From assembly GCF_009906855.1 (NCBI RefSeq), contig NZ_CP047650.1:2790001-2854000 (forward strand): DNA of 64,000 nucleotides, given 5' to 3'. The notes beneath the pieces are model-generated. The model had not been told where the DNA came from. It searched no databases and saw only the letters and a program-made list of their open reading frames with translations. The position numbers were made by a program, and so were the translations under genes. How positions within the stretch are numbered: position 1 is the first letter of the stretch; each line of letters starts with the position of its first letter. This DNA comes from Xylophilus rhododendri (lineage in GTDB: Bacteria > Pseudomonadota > Gammaproteobacteria > Burkholderiales > Burkholderiaceae_C). Shown piece after piece: positions 38,458 to 50,100 of the stretch.

Positions 38458-39003
38458 ATGCACACCACACACGCCCCTGCATTCGCCACGCGCTCTTTGT
38501 TGACCGCGCTGGTCCTCGTTGCCGTCGGCGCGGCGACCCAGGTTCAGGCTGCCGGCACAGCGAACGACAACCTGTCCGTCGTTGCCACCGTCGCGGCCAC
38601 CTGCACCATCACGGCCACCGGCGGAACCCTGAACTTCGGCCCCTATGACCCGGTGGGCAACAACGCAGCGACGGCGCTGACCGGCACCGGCAGCGTCTCC
38701 ACCACCTGCACCACCGGTTCCGATGTCAAGGTGACCCTGGGAGAAGGCCTGAACAAGGACTCCGGCTCGACCGCCTCCTCTCCCCTGCGCCGCATGACCG
38801 ACGGCAGCAGCCACTACCTGACCTACACGCTGTTCTCGGACGCGGGCATGGGCACCGTCTGGGGCAATGACACCAACACCGGCCTGAGCACGACCGGCAC
38901 CGGCGCGCCCAGCTCGCTGACGGTCTACGGCAGCATCCCGGCCGGACAGAACGTGCCCGCCGGCTCCTACGCCGACACCGTCATCGCCACCGTCACCTTC
39001 TGA
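38458..39003 (+). CDS. Spore coat protein U (SCPU) domain pilin, CsuA/B-like major subunit
   Basis: A 181-residue secreted SCPU-domain protein, the subunit type of archaic chaperone-usher pili. Sec signal peptide SLLTALVLVAVGAATQVQAA; mature start NDNLSVVATVAATCTITATG, then NFGPYDPVGNN and the closing IPAGQNVPAGSYADTVIATV and TF, both SCPU signatures. The alternating N-terminal segment is expected to serve as the donor strand for the next subunit. Start at 38458 with AAAGGAG eight bases upstream, the strongest ribosome site in the operon, as fits a major subunit. The stop overlaps the chaperone start by one base (TGATG). Confidence 0.88.
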   Translation: MHTTHAPAFATRSLLTALVLVAVGAATQVQAAGTANDNLSVVATVAATCTITATGGTLNFGPYDPVGNNAATALTGTGSVSTTCTTGSDVKVTLGEGLNKDSGSTASSPLRRMTDGSSHYLTYTLFSDAGMGTVWGNDTNTGLSTTGTGAPSSLTVYGSIPAGQNVPAGSYADTVIATVTF

Positions 39004-39713
39004 TGCGGGGCCGCCGTCCGTGCGCGGCGGCGTGGGGCCTGTGCCTGGTGCTGGCGGGGTCGGCGGGGGCCGGCTCGCTGGCCGTGAACCCGGTGCGGCT
39101 GACGCTGGCGACAGGGCAGACCGCAGCCGCGCTGACGGTGCGCAACGACGGCGCCGCACCGGCGCTCGTCCAGCTGGAGACGCTGGACTGGTCGCAGCAG
39201 GACGGCAGCGAGGTGCTGGCACCGAGCCGCGAACTGCTCGCCACGCCGCCGATCTTCACCGTGGCCCCGGGCGCTTCCCAGGTGGTGCGGGTGGGCTTGC
39301 GCTCGGCGGCGGTGCCCCGGGCGGTGGAGCGCAGCTTCCGCCTGCTGCTCAAGGAGATTCCACCGCCGCCCCAGGCCGATGCGCGCGGGCTGCAGATGGC
39401 GCTGCACCTGAGCCTGCCGGTCTTCCTGCAGCCGGTCGGAACGGCCAAGCCGATCCTGCAGTGGGAAGCCGCGCGACAGGGCGCGCAACTGCGGCTGAGC
39501 GCGCGCAATGCGGGCAACACGCATGTCCAGATCAGCAAGGTCGCGCTGCAGGGCATCGATTGGCCGCCCAAGACCGCCGCGGCGTACCTGCTGGCCGGCC
39601 AGCGGCGCGAATGGCTGATCGCGCGCGAAGTGCCGGTCGGCAGCGAACTCCTGCTGACCGCCCAGACCGATGCCGGCGATCTCTCCGCCCGCCTCGTCGT
39701 TGCTGCACCTTAG
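39003..39713 (+). CDS. Periplasmic pilus-assembly chaperone (CsuC-like)
   Basis: A 236-residue PapD-fold chaperone. A signal peptide (AAAWGLCLVLAGSAGAGS) precedes two immunoglobulin-like domains; the N-domain has SLAVNPVRLTLATGQTAAAL and the G1-strand region ERSFRLLLKEIPPPPQA, which donates a strand to pilins. The R in VNPVRL and the LLKEIP block are typical of the archaic (sigma/Csu) chaperone branch. It is translated by termination-reinitiation from the preceding pilin gene (TGATG) and ends eight bases before the usher gene. Identification is by fold motifs and position. Confidence 0.87.
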   Translation: MRGRRPCAAAWGLCLVLAGSAGAGSLAVNPVRLTLATGQTAAALTVRNDGAAPALVQLETLDWSQQDGSEVLAPSRELLATPPIFTVAPGASQVVRVGLRSAAVPRAVERSFRLLLKEIPPPPQADARGLQMALHLSLPVFLQPVGTAKPILQWEAARQGAQLRLSARNAGNTHVQISKVALQGIDWPPKTAAAYLLAGQRREWLIAREVPVGSELLLTAQTDAGDLSARLVVAAP

Positions 39714-39721
39714 GGCGCCGG

Positions 39722-42025
39722 GTGCTGCGCGCGCGGATCGTCACGCCGCTGGCGGGCTGCATGGCGCTGTGCCTGGCGCCCTGCGTTGCCGCCCCCGCCG
39801 CGGCACCGGTGGAACTGCTGCTGGCCGTGCGCCTGAACCAGGTCGATACCGGCGAAACCGCCTTGCTGCTGCAGGAGCCCGACGGCCGGCTGCTGGTGCG
39901 CGATGCCGACCTGCGGCGCTGGCGGCTGCTGGTGCCCGATGCGCCCGCGCAGCAGCAGGACGGCCAAGCCTTCCACCACCTGGACGACATCGCCGGCGCA
40001 TCCTGGCAGCTCGATGCCGCCAGCCAGACGCTGTCGCTGCAGGCCGATGCGGCGCGCTTCGAATCCACCACGCTGAATCTGGACCGGCGTGACAGCGTCC
40101 TGCCCGGCCCGATCGCCACCGGCATGTTCCTGAACTACGACTTGTCCGCCACACGCGCCGGCCAGCAGAAGCAGGGCGGCGCCCTGCTGGAGCTGGGCAG
40201 TTTCCAGCCGGCCGGCGTGGGCCTGGGCAGCTTCGCCGTGCGCAGCGGCGATCTCGCCGGCCCTCGCCTCTTGCGCCTGGAAACCACCTGGACCCATGAC
40301 CTGCCGGCCCGGCGCGCCAGCCTGAGGCTGGGCGACATGGTCGGCCGCGGCGGCGCCTGGGGCCTTCCGGTGCGCATGGGCGGTGTGCAATGGGCGACGA
40401 ATTTCGATACGCAGCCAGGCTTCGTCACCTTCGCGATGCCGACCCTGTCCGGCCAGGCCGCCCTGCCCTCGACGGTGGACCTCTACGTGAACGATGCACT
40501 GCAGGCGCGGCAGGACATCCCCGCCGGCCCCTTCAGCCTGCAGCAGGCGCCGGTGCTGACCGGCCAGGGCGAGGCGCGCATGGTGGTGCGTGACCTGCTG
40601 GGGCGGGAGCAGACCATCGTCACGCCCTACTACGCCAGCACACGCCTGTTGCGCGCCGGCCTGCACGACTTCTCCTATGAACTGGGCCGGGTGCGCCAGG
40701 ATTTCACGCTCGCCAGCAACCATTACGGCGCGGCCGCGCTGGCGCTCACCCATCGCCTGGGGCTGAGCGACGAGCTGACCGTCGAAGCGCGCGGCGAATG
40801 GCAGGCCGCGCATCGAGGTGCCGGCCTGGGCGCCGCCTGGGCATGGCCCGGTGGCGGCACGGTGCACGGCGCACTGGCGGCCAGCCGGGGCGAGCCGGGC
40901 GGTGGCTATCTGCTGGCAATAGGGGCGGAGCGCCAGACACGCCGCTTCGGCGCGGGGGTCGATCTGCAATGGACCACGCCCGGCTTCGGCCAGCTCGGCC
41001 AGTTGCCCGAGCAGCGCGCGATGCGTCAGCGGGTGCAGGCCTATACCAACCTCGCGCTGGGTCATGGCAGCTTTTCGCTGGGCTATGCGCTGCAGACGCC
41101 GCGTGACCGGGAGGCGGTGCGCCTCTGGAGCGCGGGTTATGGCGTGAGCCTGGGGCCGCTGGGCTTTCTGGCGCTGTCGCTGCTGCGCAGCGCCGGCCCG
41201 CAGGGGCGCACCGTCGCCACCCTCAGCTACACGCGGGTGCTGGACGGCCAGAGCATGAACGCCAGCGCCATCGCCCAGGATGGCGGCGCGCAGGGCCTGC
41301 TGCAATGGCAGCGCAGCGCGCCGGCGGGTGTCGGCACCGGCTATCGCATGCGGGCCTACAGCGGGCAGGACCCACGCGTCGAGGCCGGCACCACCGTGCA
41401 GCGCGACGCCGGCACCCTGCTGCTGGATGGCGCCCTGGGCTCGGGCCAGACGGCGGTGCGGGCCAGCGCGAACGGAGGTGTGGTGTGGATGGGCGGCGGC
41501 CTGCGCCTGGCACGCCAGCTCGACAGCGGCTTCGCGCTGGTGGAAGTGCCGCATCAGGCCGGCGTGGGCGTCTATGCCGACAACCAGCTGGTGGCGCACA
41601 CCGATGCGGACGGCATGGCCCTGCTGCCGCGGCTGCGGGCCTACCAGCGCAACCCGGTGCGCATCGAGCAGGCGGACCTGCCGCTGGACGCGCAGATCGG
41701 CAGCCTGCAGATGCAGGCGCTGCCGGCGTTCCGCAGCGGCACGGTGCTGCGTTTTCCGGTACGCCGCATGCGCGGCGCCACGCTGACGGTGACGCGGGCG
41801 GATGGCCAGCCGCTGCCGGCCGGCGCCAGCGCCGGGCTCGACGGCCTGCCCGGGGTCTTTCCCTTCGGCGATGAGGGCCGGCTCTACCTCGAAGGACTGG
41901 AGGACCGCAACCGCGTGCATGTCCAGGGCCCGGGGGTGGACTGCGTTTTCGACCTGTCGCTGCCGGCGGATTCCGGGCCGGTGCCTGAACTGGGTGTCTA
42001 CCGATGCCTCGCGCCCGTTCCATGA
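39722..42025 (+). CDS. Outer-membrane fimbrial usher (CsuD-like)
   Basis: A 767-residue usher, the outer-membrane channel and assembly platform for pili. After a signal peptide (VTPLAGCMALCLAPCVAAPA) comes an N-terminal domain (VELLLAVRLNQVDTGETALL), the barrel (FLNYDLSATRAG, LGDMVGRGGAWGLPVRMGGV and WATNF), the plug region (ALPSTVDLYVNDALQARQDI onward) and the C-terminal domains (QAGVGVYADNQLVAHTDADG; FPFGDEGRLYLEGLEDRNRV). Start is GTG 39722, eight bases after the chaperone stop with AGGG upstream; the frame stays open further upstream only as an antiphase reading of the chaperone gene. Its stop overlaps the next ATG (ATGA). Confidence 0.9.
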   Translation: MLRARIVTPLAGCMALCLAPCVAAPAAAPVELLLAVRLNQVDTGETALLLQEPDGRLLVRDADLRRWRLLVPDAPAQQQDGQAFHHLDDIAGASWQLDAASQTLSLQADAARFESTTLNLDRRDSVLPGPIATGMFLNYDLSATRAGQQKQGGALLELGSFQPAGVGLGSFAVRSGDLAGPRLLRLETTWTHDLPARRASLRLGDMVGRGGAWGLPVRMGGVQWATNFDTQPGFVTFAMPTLSGQAALPSTVDLYVNDALQARQDIPAGPFSLQQAPVLTGQGEARMVVRDLLGREQTIVTPYYASTRLLRAGLHDFSYELGRVRQDFTLASNHYGAAALALTHRLGLSDELTVEARGEWQAAHRGAGLGAAWAWPGGGTVHGALAASRGEPGGGYLLAIGAERQTRRFGAGVDLQWTTPGFGQLGQLPEQRAMRQRVQAYTNLALGHGSFSLGYALQTPRDREAVRLWSAGYGVSLGPLGFLALSLLRSAGPQGRTVATLSYTRVLDGQSMNASAIAQDGGAQGLLQWQRSAPAGVGTGYRMRAYSGQDPRVEAGTTVQRDAGTLLLDGALGSGQTAVRASANGGVVWMGGGLRLARQLDSGFALVEVPHQAGVGVYADNQLVAHTDADGMALLPRLRAYQRNPVRIEQADLPLDAQIGSLQMQALPAFRSGTVLRFPVRRMRGATLTVTRADGQPLPAGASAGLDGLPGVFPFGDEGRLYLEGLEDRNRVHVQGPGVDCVFDLSLPADSGPVPELGVYRCLAPVP

Positions 42026-42468
42026 TTCGCCGTGGATGGGCCATCCGCCTGTGCCTGGCCGTGGCGATGGCGCTGCTGCCGCCGGCCGGCGCGCTGGCGG
42101 CCAGCTGCAGTGTGTCGAGCAGCGGGCTGTCTTTCGGCCCCTACGATCCCTTCGCTCCCGGCGCGCTCGACGGCGCGGGCGACATCGCCGTGCAGTGCGA
42201 TGCCGACACCGCCTACAGCATCGCGCTCGGCCCCGGCAGCGGCAGTTATGCCGCTCGCCAGATGCCGGGGGCCGGTACCGCGCTCGCCTACAACCTGTTC
42301 GTGGCGGCCTCGCGCCTGGCCGTCTGGGGCGACGGCAGCGCGGGAACTTCCCTCGTCTCGGGAAGCGTCGCCGGCGCGCACTACACCGTCTACGGCCGCA
42401 TACCGGCGGCACAGAACGTGCCGGCGGGTGCTTATGCGGACCAGCTCGTCATCACCGTCAGCTACTGA
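42022..42468 (+). CDS. SCPU-domain protein, likely terminal pilin subunit
   Basis: A 148-residue secreted SCPU protein: signal peptide with two Arg (MIRRGWAIRLCLAVAMALLP), mature part SCSVSSSGLSFGPYDPFAPG and the closing IPAAQNVPAGAYADQLVITV with final SY. It has one SCPU domain only. In Acinetobacter Csu the last gene (csuE) makes a two-domain tip adhesin of about twice this length, so either this is a one-domain tip or initiator, or the pilus lacks a lectin-like tip. The start at 42022 overlaps the usher stop as ATGA; an in-frame ATG at 42004 would lengthen the n-region by six residues. Confidence 0.82.
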   Translation: MIRRGWAIRLCLAVAMALLPPAGALAASCSVSSSGLSFGPYDPFAPGALDGAGDIAVQCDADTAYSIALGPGSGSYAARQMPGAGTALAYNLFVAASRLAVWGDGSAGTSLVSGSVAGAHYTVYGRIPAAQNVPAGAYADQLVITVSY

Positions 42469-42487
42469 GGCCCGACCGGGGCCGCGC

Positions 42488-42841
42488 CTACCGATGCGCC
42501 AGGAACCGCGCCGACTGCCGCATGTCCAGGCTGCGCCCTTCGCGGATCAGCCGGAAGCGCCGGCTGCATTCGGGCAGCCGCACCAGGTGGTCGGTCCAGA
42601 CGCCTTCGATCTGCGCCTGCAGATAGGGCACGCGGCCCGGTTCCCGGCGCACGTCGACGTAGATGCGCTCGTCGGTGGCGGCATCCAGCACGTAATAGCG
42701 GCTGAGCTTGCCGCGGATCTGCGTGATGGCCAGCTCGACCGGGATGCGGCATTCGAATGCGCTGTGGCCCAGGTGCGTGATCAGGTGATGCGGTGCTTCC
42801 GGATGCGGCCTCTGAATGCAGTTCACTTCCAGTTCGATCAT
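42488..42841 (-). CDS. DUF3892 domain-containing protein
   Basis: A 117-residue cytosolic protein matching the DUF3892 pattern: an opening CIQRPHPEAPHHLITHLGHS, AITQIRGKLSRYYVLDAATD with a conserved Ile-Tyr, a YVDVRREPGRVPYLQAQ strand and the DHLVRLPEC closing motif. Function of the family is unknown. The extra C-terminal SRRFRLIREGRSLDMRQSAR tail is basic. It is convergent with the pilus operon (20 bases apart) and divergent from nadE. A ribosome site is weak on the coding strand (AGGAGCAAC just before the ATG is acceptable). Confidence 0.75.
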   Translation of the reverse strand: MIELEVNCIQRPHPEAPHHLITHLGHSAFECRIPVELAITQIRGKLSRYYVLDAATDERIYVDVRREPGRVPYLQAQIEGVWTDHLVRLPECSRRFRLIREGRSLDMRQSARFLAHR

Positions 42842-43007
42842 GTTGCTCCTGTACTGCCACTCGACAAAAGAGTGAGTGCACGCTTGTTTCGAGAGCTGCG
42901 TATGCTAGTGGCCGACATCTCTCGCGTAAAGTGTTTTTATCGTCGAGCGGCAAGGGCTGCCGGATGGACGTAAAGTGCAGCGCGTCGTGATCCCCTGACG
43001 AAAGCAC

Positions 43008-45076
<2,069 letters not shown>

Positions 45077-45080
<4 letters not shown>

Positions 45081-45682
45081 AACCCGCCGCGGAGCTGGTG
45101 GCGCACCAGCGCGATCATTTGGTCGAGGTTCTGCCACGCCAGTTGCTCGCGTTCGCCGGGCCAGGCAGCAGGGCGCAGCTCCAGCGGGCCGACGGGCACG
45201 AAGCTGCCGTCCGGGCGCAGCCTGCCCCGCAGGTCGCCGATCGCCAGGCCGCGCCGCTGCACCAGATCGCGGATATGCAGCAGGCTCGCCAGGGTGTTCC
45301 CGCTGAGCCAGGGCGATTGCAGCAAGCTGTGCAGCATCACGTGATCGAGCCGCGCGAAATCGACACCGGGGGCTCCGCGCTCGCGGCTCCTGGCGGCATT
45401 GCCGCGCAGGTGCCGCTGCCCATGCATGCGCGGCGCAAGCTGCTCGATGGCCGCGAGCCTTCGCCACAGGCCCCCGGCCAAGCCGCGGACCGAGGAAAAC
45501 GCGGCGCGGCCCGCACTCTGCGCCGCCATGGCGATGAGGCCGCCGATATCGCCGTCCACCGGAGGCCGCACGCCATCGGACGATGGCTCCGACCGGTGCC
45601 AGGCCGGCTCGGCATCGCGCGGGATCGGCTGTGCCCGCTGGTGGAAACGGCCTGTCGCCTGAGGGGGCTGCTGGGCAAACAT
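45077..45682 (-). CDS. Hypothetical protein, 201 residues, family not recognised
   Basis: Not recognised. The start at 45682 is backed by a strong ribosome site (AAGGAAGG, eight bases upstream on the coding strand). The N-terminal third is polar, Gln/Pro/Arg-rich ([20 protein letters not shown]) with no signal peptide; the middle has a small hydrophobic/Ala-rich segment ([20 protein letters not shown]); the last 90 residues look folded ([59 protein letters not shown]). A disordered, Ser/Arg/Pro-rich N-terminus on a compact C-terminal domain resembles some secreted effectors, but nothing in the neighbourhood (nadE, an alcohol dehydrogenase) supports that. Codon use matches its neighbours. Confidence 0.6.
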
Positions 45683-45778
45683 GAACGCGCCTTCCTTGCA
45701 AAAACGCGAATCATCATTTCCGGCGGGGAAAGGCCACGCGGGCAGACACGAAGGCCTGCCCGGCAGATGCGAAGCGGA

Positions 45779-46828
45779 TCAGCCGATCGTGGCCATGTCC
45801 ACCACGAACCGGTACTTCACGTCGCTCTTGAGCATGCGTTCGTAGGCGGTGTTGATCTGGTCCATGGCGATGGTCTCGATGTCCGACACGATGCCGTGCT
45901 TGGCGCAGAAGTCGAGCATCTCCTGCGTCTCGCGGATGCCGCCGATCAGCGAGCCGGCCAGGCGGCGGCGCTTCAAGATCAGGCTGAAGACGTTGGGCGA
46001 GGGATGCGGCGAATCGGGTGCGCCGACCAGGGTCATGGTGCCGTCGAGCTTGAGCAGCGCCAGGAAGGCGTCGAGGTCGTGCGGCGCGGCCACGGTGTTG
46101 AGGATGAAGTCGAGCTTGCCGGCCTGCGCCGCCATCTCCTCGGCGTTCTTCGAGACCACCACTTCATGCGCGCCCAGTCGCAGCGCATCGGCGCGCTTGC
46201 TCTCGGAGGTGGTGAACAGCACCACATGCGCGCCCATGGCCGCGGCGATCTTCACGCCCATGTGGCCGAGGCCGCCCAGACCCACGATGCCGACCTTGCT
46301 GCCCGGACCGACATTCCACTGACGCAGTGGCGAATAGGTGGTGATGCCCGCGCACAGCAGCGGCGCGACGGCGGCCAGCGATGCCTCGTCGTGGCTGATC
46401 TTCAGCACGAAGCTTTCGCGCACCACCATGGCGCTGGAATAGCCGCCGTAGGTGTTCTCGCCGCCGAACATCGGGCCGTTGTAGGTGCCGGTGAAGCCGT
46501 TCTCGCAGTACTGCTCGATGCCCTCGGCGCAGGGCTGGCAGTGCTGGCAGCTGTCGACCATGCAGCCCACGCCGACGATGTCGCCGACCTTGAACTTGCT
46601 CACCAGCGAGCCGACCGCGGTGACGCGGCCGACGATCTCGTGGCCCGGCACGGAGGGGTAGAGGGTGTTGTGCCATTCGTTGCGCGCGGTGTGCAGGTCG
46701 GAATGGCAGACGCCGCAGAACAGCACGTCCAGCGCCACGTCGAGCTGGCCCGGCGTGCGGCGTTCGATGGTGTGGGGCGCCAGGGGTGTGGTGGCCGACT
46801 GGGCGGCGTAGGCGAGGGCTTGGGACAT
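45779..46828 (-). CDS. NAD(P)-dependent zinc alcohol dehydrogenase (YahK/cinnamyl-ADH type)
   Basis: A 349-residue medium-chain dehydrogenase of the YahK/CAD branch, reducing aldehydes with NADPH. Catalytic zinc ligands are in LFCGVCHSDLHTARNEW and PGHEIVGRV; the structural zinc Cys set is CMVDSCQHCQPCAEGIEQYC; the Rossmann motif is GLGGLGHMGVKIA. MFGGENTYGGYSSAMVVRES is a branch signature. Start at 46828 (MSQALAYAAQ), with GGAGCGACC just upstream. Monocistronic. Broad aldehyde detoxification is the likely role; the exact substrate is not determinable. Confidence 0.9.
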   Translation of the reverse strand: MSQALAYAAQSATTPLAPHTIERRTPGQLDVALDVLFCGVCHSDLHTARNEWHNTLYPSVPGHEIVGRVTAVGSLVSKFKVGDIVGVGCMVDSCQHCQPCAEGIEQYCENGFTGTYNGPMFGGENTYGGYSSAMVVRESFVLKISHDEASLAAVAPLLCAGITTYSPLRQWNVGPGSKVGIVGLGGLGHMGVKIAAAMGAHVVLFTTSESKRADALRLGAHEVVVSKNAEEMAAQAGKLDFILNTVAAPHDLDAFLALLKLDGTMTLVGAPDSPHPSPNVFSLILKRRRLAGSLIGGIRETQEMLDFCAKHGIVSDIETIAMDQINTAYERMLKSDVKYRFVVDMATIG

Positions 46829-47039
46829 GGGAGGTCGCTCCGGAAGAACGGATGGAAGAAAGAGGCGCCACCATAGCCATTCGCAGCACTCGGCGCACAG
46901 GACCCAGCGCTAATTCAGACAGTTCTGACTGGCTTTCGCCAGACCACTGCCGGCAGCGCCCAGGGATGGCAGAAAAGTGCGGGATGCCGCAAGGAGTGCT
47001 GGCGGGACTGATGGTGATTTCCCCTGTCGCGCCATGACA

Positions 47040-47053
47040 CAGGCGATCGCCTG
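47040..47053. repeat. 14-base palindrome, candidate operator
   Basis: CAGGCGATCGCCTG is fully self-complementary, 116 bases before the surface-protein gene. Confidence 0.35.
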
Positions 47054-47123
47054 GGTCAGAAGATGGAGCTAGTCCGAAAGGGCTGCGCTTCTTGTCATGG
47101 GTGCAACGCGTGCGGCCAAAGCA

Positions 47124-47139
47124 CCTCACTAGGGTGAGG
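47124..47139. repeat. Inverted repeat near the surface-protein start
   Basis: CCTCAC-TAGG-GTGAGG, six-base arms, 30 bases before the ATG at 47169. Position fits a repressor or activator site. Confidence 0.35.
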
Positions 47140-47168
47140 GAGCACTTCCATTTTTCGATGCGCGCGCA

Positions 47169-50100
47169 ATGAGCACCCTCATTTTTCTTTTCTCAACTCT
47201 TCTGCACAGGTTGACCACCGCGATTTATTCGGGAAGAAACCTGCGCTGGGCCGCTGCCTGGCTGTCAGCGGCCATGGTGGTGCCTGTCTGGGCGCAGAGC
47301 GCGCCCACGGTCCGCATCACCACCATCGCCACGAACGGGGTGGGCAATTTCGGCTATGGCCTGACAGGCATCACCGGAGGCGCCGCCGAGAACATCCATG
47401 TCGCAAGCGCCGGTGTGCCCGTCCCTGGAGTCACCCATACCGGCACCACGGGGGTGGCCGCATCGGTGGACCAATCCAATCCGCAGCCGGGATGGCCGCT
47501 CCAACCGGTTTCGGTGTCTTGCGTCGATACCAACGCGACGAGCAGCGGCAACGCGGCGGGTAACCTGGCGACCGTCTCCGGCCACATAGCGACGCTGCCC
47601 GCAAACGTCATGGTGCAGAACGCCAGGATCCAGTGCACCTTCATCAACACCATGCCGGCCTATACCGCGCTGACCTCCAGCGGCCCGGTCAGCGCCAACG
47701 CGGCGGACACGGTGGCCTATGCGATCAATCTGGTGAACATCGGACCGGTGCCCACCACCATGGCACTCACGATCCAGGATCAGCTTCCCCCTGGCGCCGT
47801 CGCCACCGGTGCCAGTCCCGGCGCCGGCATCCAGAGCGTGGATTGCGGCACCTTGCCCAGTGCTCCGGGTGCATTGCTGACCTGCCGTCTCGCGACGTCG
47901 CCCACCGGCATCGCCCTGGGCGCGACCGGCAGCTTCTCGCTGTCGGTGACGATGCCGTATGTCAACACCGTCGTGCCCGTCGTCAATCACCTGAGCGCCA
48001 GTACCGATGCCGTCGGCGTGCCGGCCGTGGCGCCGGGTCCGGCCTGCGTCCAGGATGCGAAAACCAATTGCAGCAGTACGACCGTCATCGTCGGCCTGGC
48101 GCCCCTGCAGGCCGCGATGCGCTTTTCGCCGGAAGTGATCGGACCGTACGGTCCGGTGTTTACCACCATGACGGTGACGGTGACCAATCCGAACCCGGTC
48201 GATGTGGTCTGGACTGCCCTGGGCGTACCCTATCCGGTGGATGTCTTCAACAGCGACGAGCTGACCTCGAAGACGACCTGTCCGGCCGGCTGGGTGAAGC
48301 CGTATCAGACCTACGATGGAATGATTGCCCACTCGGGTGGCGTGGAACTGCACGACGCGACGATCCCCGCCCACGGCAGCTGCCAGATGATCACCGACCT
48401 GACCTCGGTGAGGCCCGGCCAATACACCACCACCATCGCGGCCAACACACTCGCCTCCTACAACGCGCCGGCGACGCCGACCGCCACCAGCGCACAGTTC
48501 GAGGTGCGCGAGTTTCCGTACGTGCTGCCGGCAGCGCAACCGGTCAGCTGTCGCACCAGCGGATTCGTCTTCAATACCGCCTATGCATCGGACAGTTCCT
48601 TCAAGCCCCTGTACGCGCAGGACGATCACTGGATGGTGGGGGTCGGAACCGCCGCCGGGCCCTCCAGCGTCGCCGTCTGGAAACCCGCCGTCGTGGCGTT
48701 CCCGAAACTGGCAGTTGGCACCTGGGCGGTCTCACCTTTCTCCAACGCCAACTGGATCTCCGCGCTCAGCAATGCAGCCCATGTCGGCGAATTCGTCTAT
48801 TACCGTTATGACTTCACCCTGGCCGGCAATATCGATCCCGCCACTTTCGTGCTCGGGCTCAACTTTCTGGCGGACGACCGTGTGGTCTCGATCTATGCGA
48901 ACGAGGTCGTCAACTCCTTCCAAGGCAGCGGCTATTTCTCGATCGCCACCCAGGGCGTCGCGAATGTCTCCCAGGGATGGAAGCCCGGCGCCAACAGCCT
49001 TTTCGTCAAGACCTCCGACAACTACAACCTCACGGCCCTGATGGTTCAAGGCCGGATCAACGCGGTCTGCGCTTCCTCGACCGTCACCATCAAGACCGTG
49101 TCGGAAGGGGGGACCGGGGCCTTCAGCTACAGCGGCAGCAATGGCTTCACCAGCCAGGACATCACGACCACCGCGGCGGGCGTGGCGGTGACCGGCGCAC
49201 CCACCCGGCTGGGTGCCCTGAACGTGGCCACCAAAATCACCCAGGCGGCGAAACAGGGTTTCAAGCTGCGCAGCGCAAGCTGTAGCGGCCTGCCGGGCGG
49301 CGGCACCGCCACCCAGACGCCCGACGGCAGCCTGCAACTCAACGCTGCGGCGGTGGTCGAAGGCGGCAACATCGTCTGCACCTTCATTAATGCCGCTGAA
49401 GCGCCTTCTTCCGCCAGCGGCGGCAGCGGCCGGGTCTTTTCGGACAATGGCATGGAAAGCGGCATCGCCAACGACGCAGTGGCCAATGGCGGTGAACGCG
49501 GCTTGCCCGGCGTGGAGGTGAGCCTGACCGACTGCGCCGGCAAGAGCCTGGCCAAGGCCACCACCGACGGCGACGGCGCGTACCGCTTGCCTGCCCCTGC
49601 GGAGATCGCCACTGGCGCTGCGCTGTGCGTGGAAGTCGCCAGATCGCCCGCCCGCACCTCCACCGGCGCCTCCATCGGCGGCACAGCCCTCCAGCCCGGC
49701 GTGGCCTTCGCCGCCGCGCCCAACACCCTCACCCTGGCTTCGGACACCAGGACCGACCGGATCGCCTTCACCTGGACCGGCACGCCGCCCGAGGGCCTGA
49801 ATTTCGCCAGCGTCCCCCTCAGCACCTTCCTGCAGCCGGGACTCAGGAACGGCCTGCCCGGCAGCCATGTCGGCCACGGCCACATCTTCACCGCCGGCAC
49901 GCTCGGCCAGGTGAGCTTCTCGGTGGCGGATTCCGTCTCCAGCCCGGCCAGCGCCGGCTGGAGCGAGCAGATCTTCGCCGACCCCGGCTGCACCGGCAGC
50001 CTGCAGGGCGGCGCCGCCAGGCTGTTTCCGCCGGCGGTCCCCCAGCCGGTCACGCCCGGGCAGGTCGTTTGCGTCGTGATGCTGCAATCCGTGCCGCAGC

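Larger units (their letters stand above)
46829..47168. other. Intergenic region upstream of the large surface protein
   Basis: 340 bases without a gene. It holds a perfect 14-base palindrome CAGGCGATCGCCTG (47040-47053), an inverted repeat CCTCAC-TAGG-GTGAGG (47124-47139) and a small hairpin CTGGC-TTTC-GCCAG around 46930. No tRNA fold or clear sigma70 promoter is seen. The large ORF downstream lacks a ribosome site at its first ATG. Confidence 0.5.

Noticed and set aside
46829..47168. Intergenic region considered for a tRNA or attachment site
   Set aside because: One small hairpin only; no cloverleaf, no CCA end, and no flanking direct repeats or integrase.
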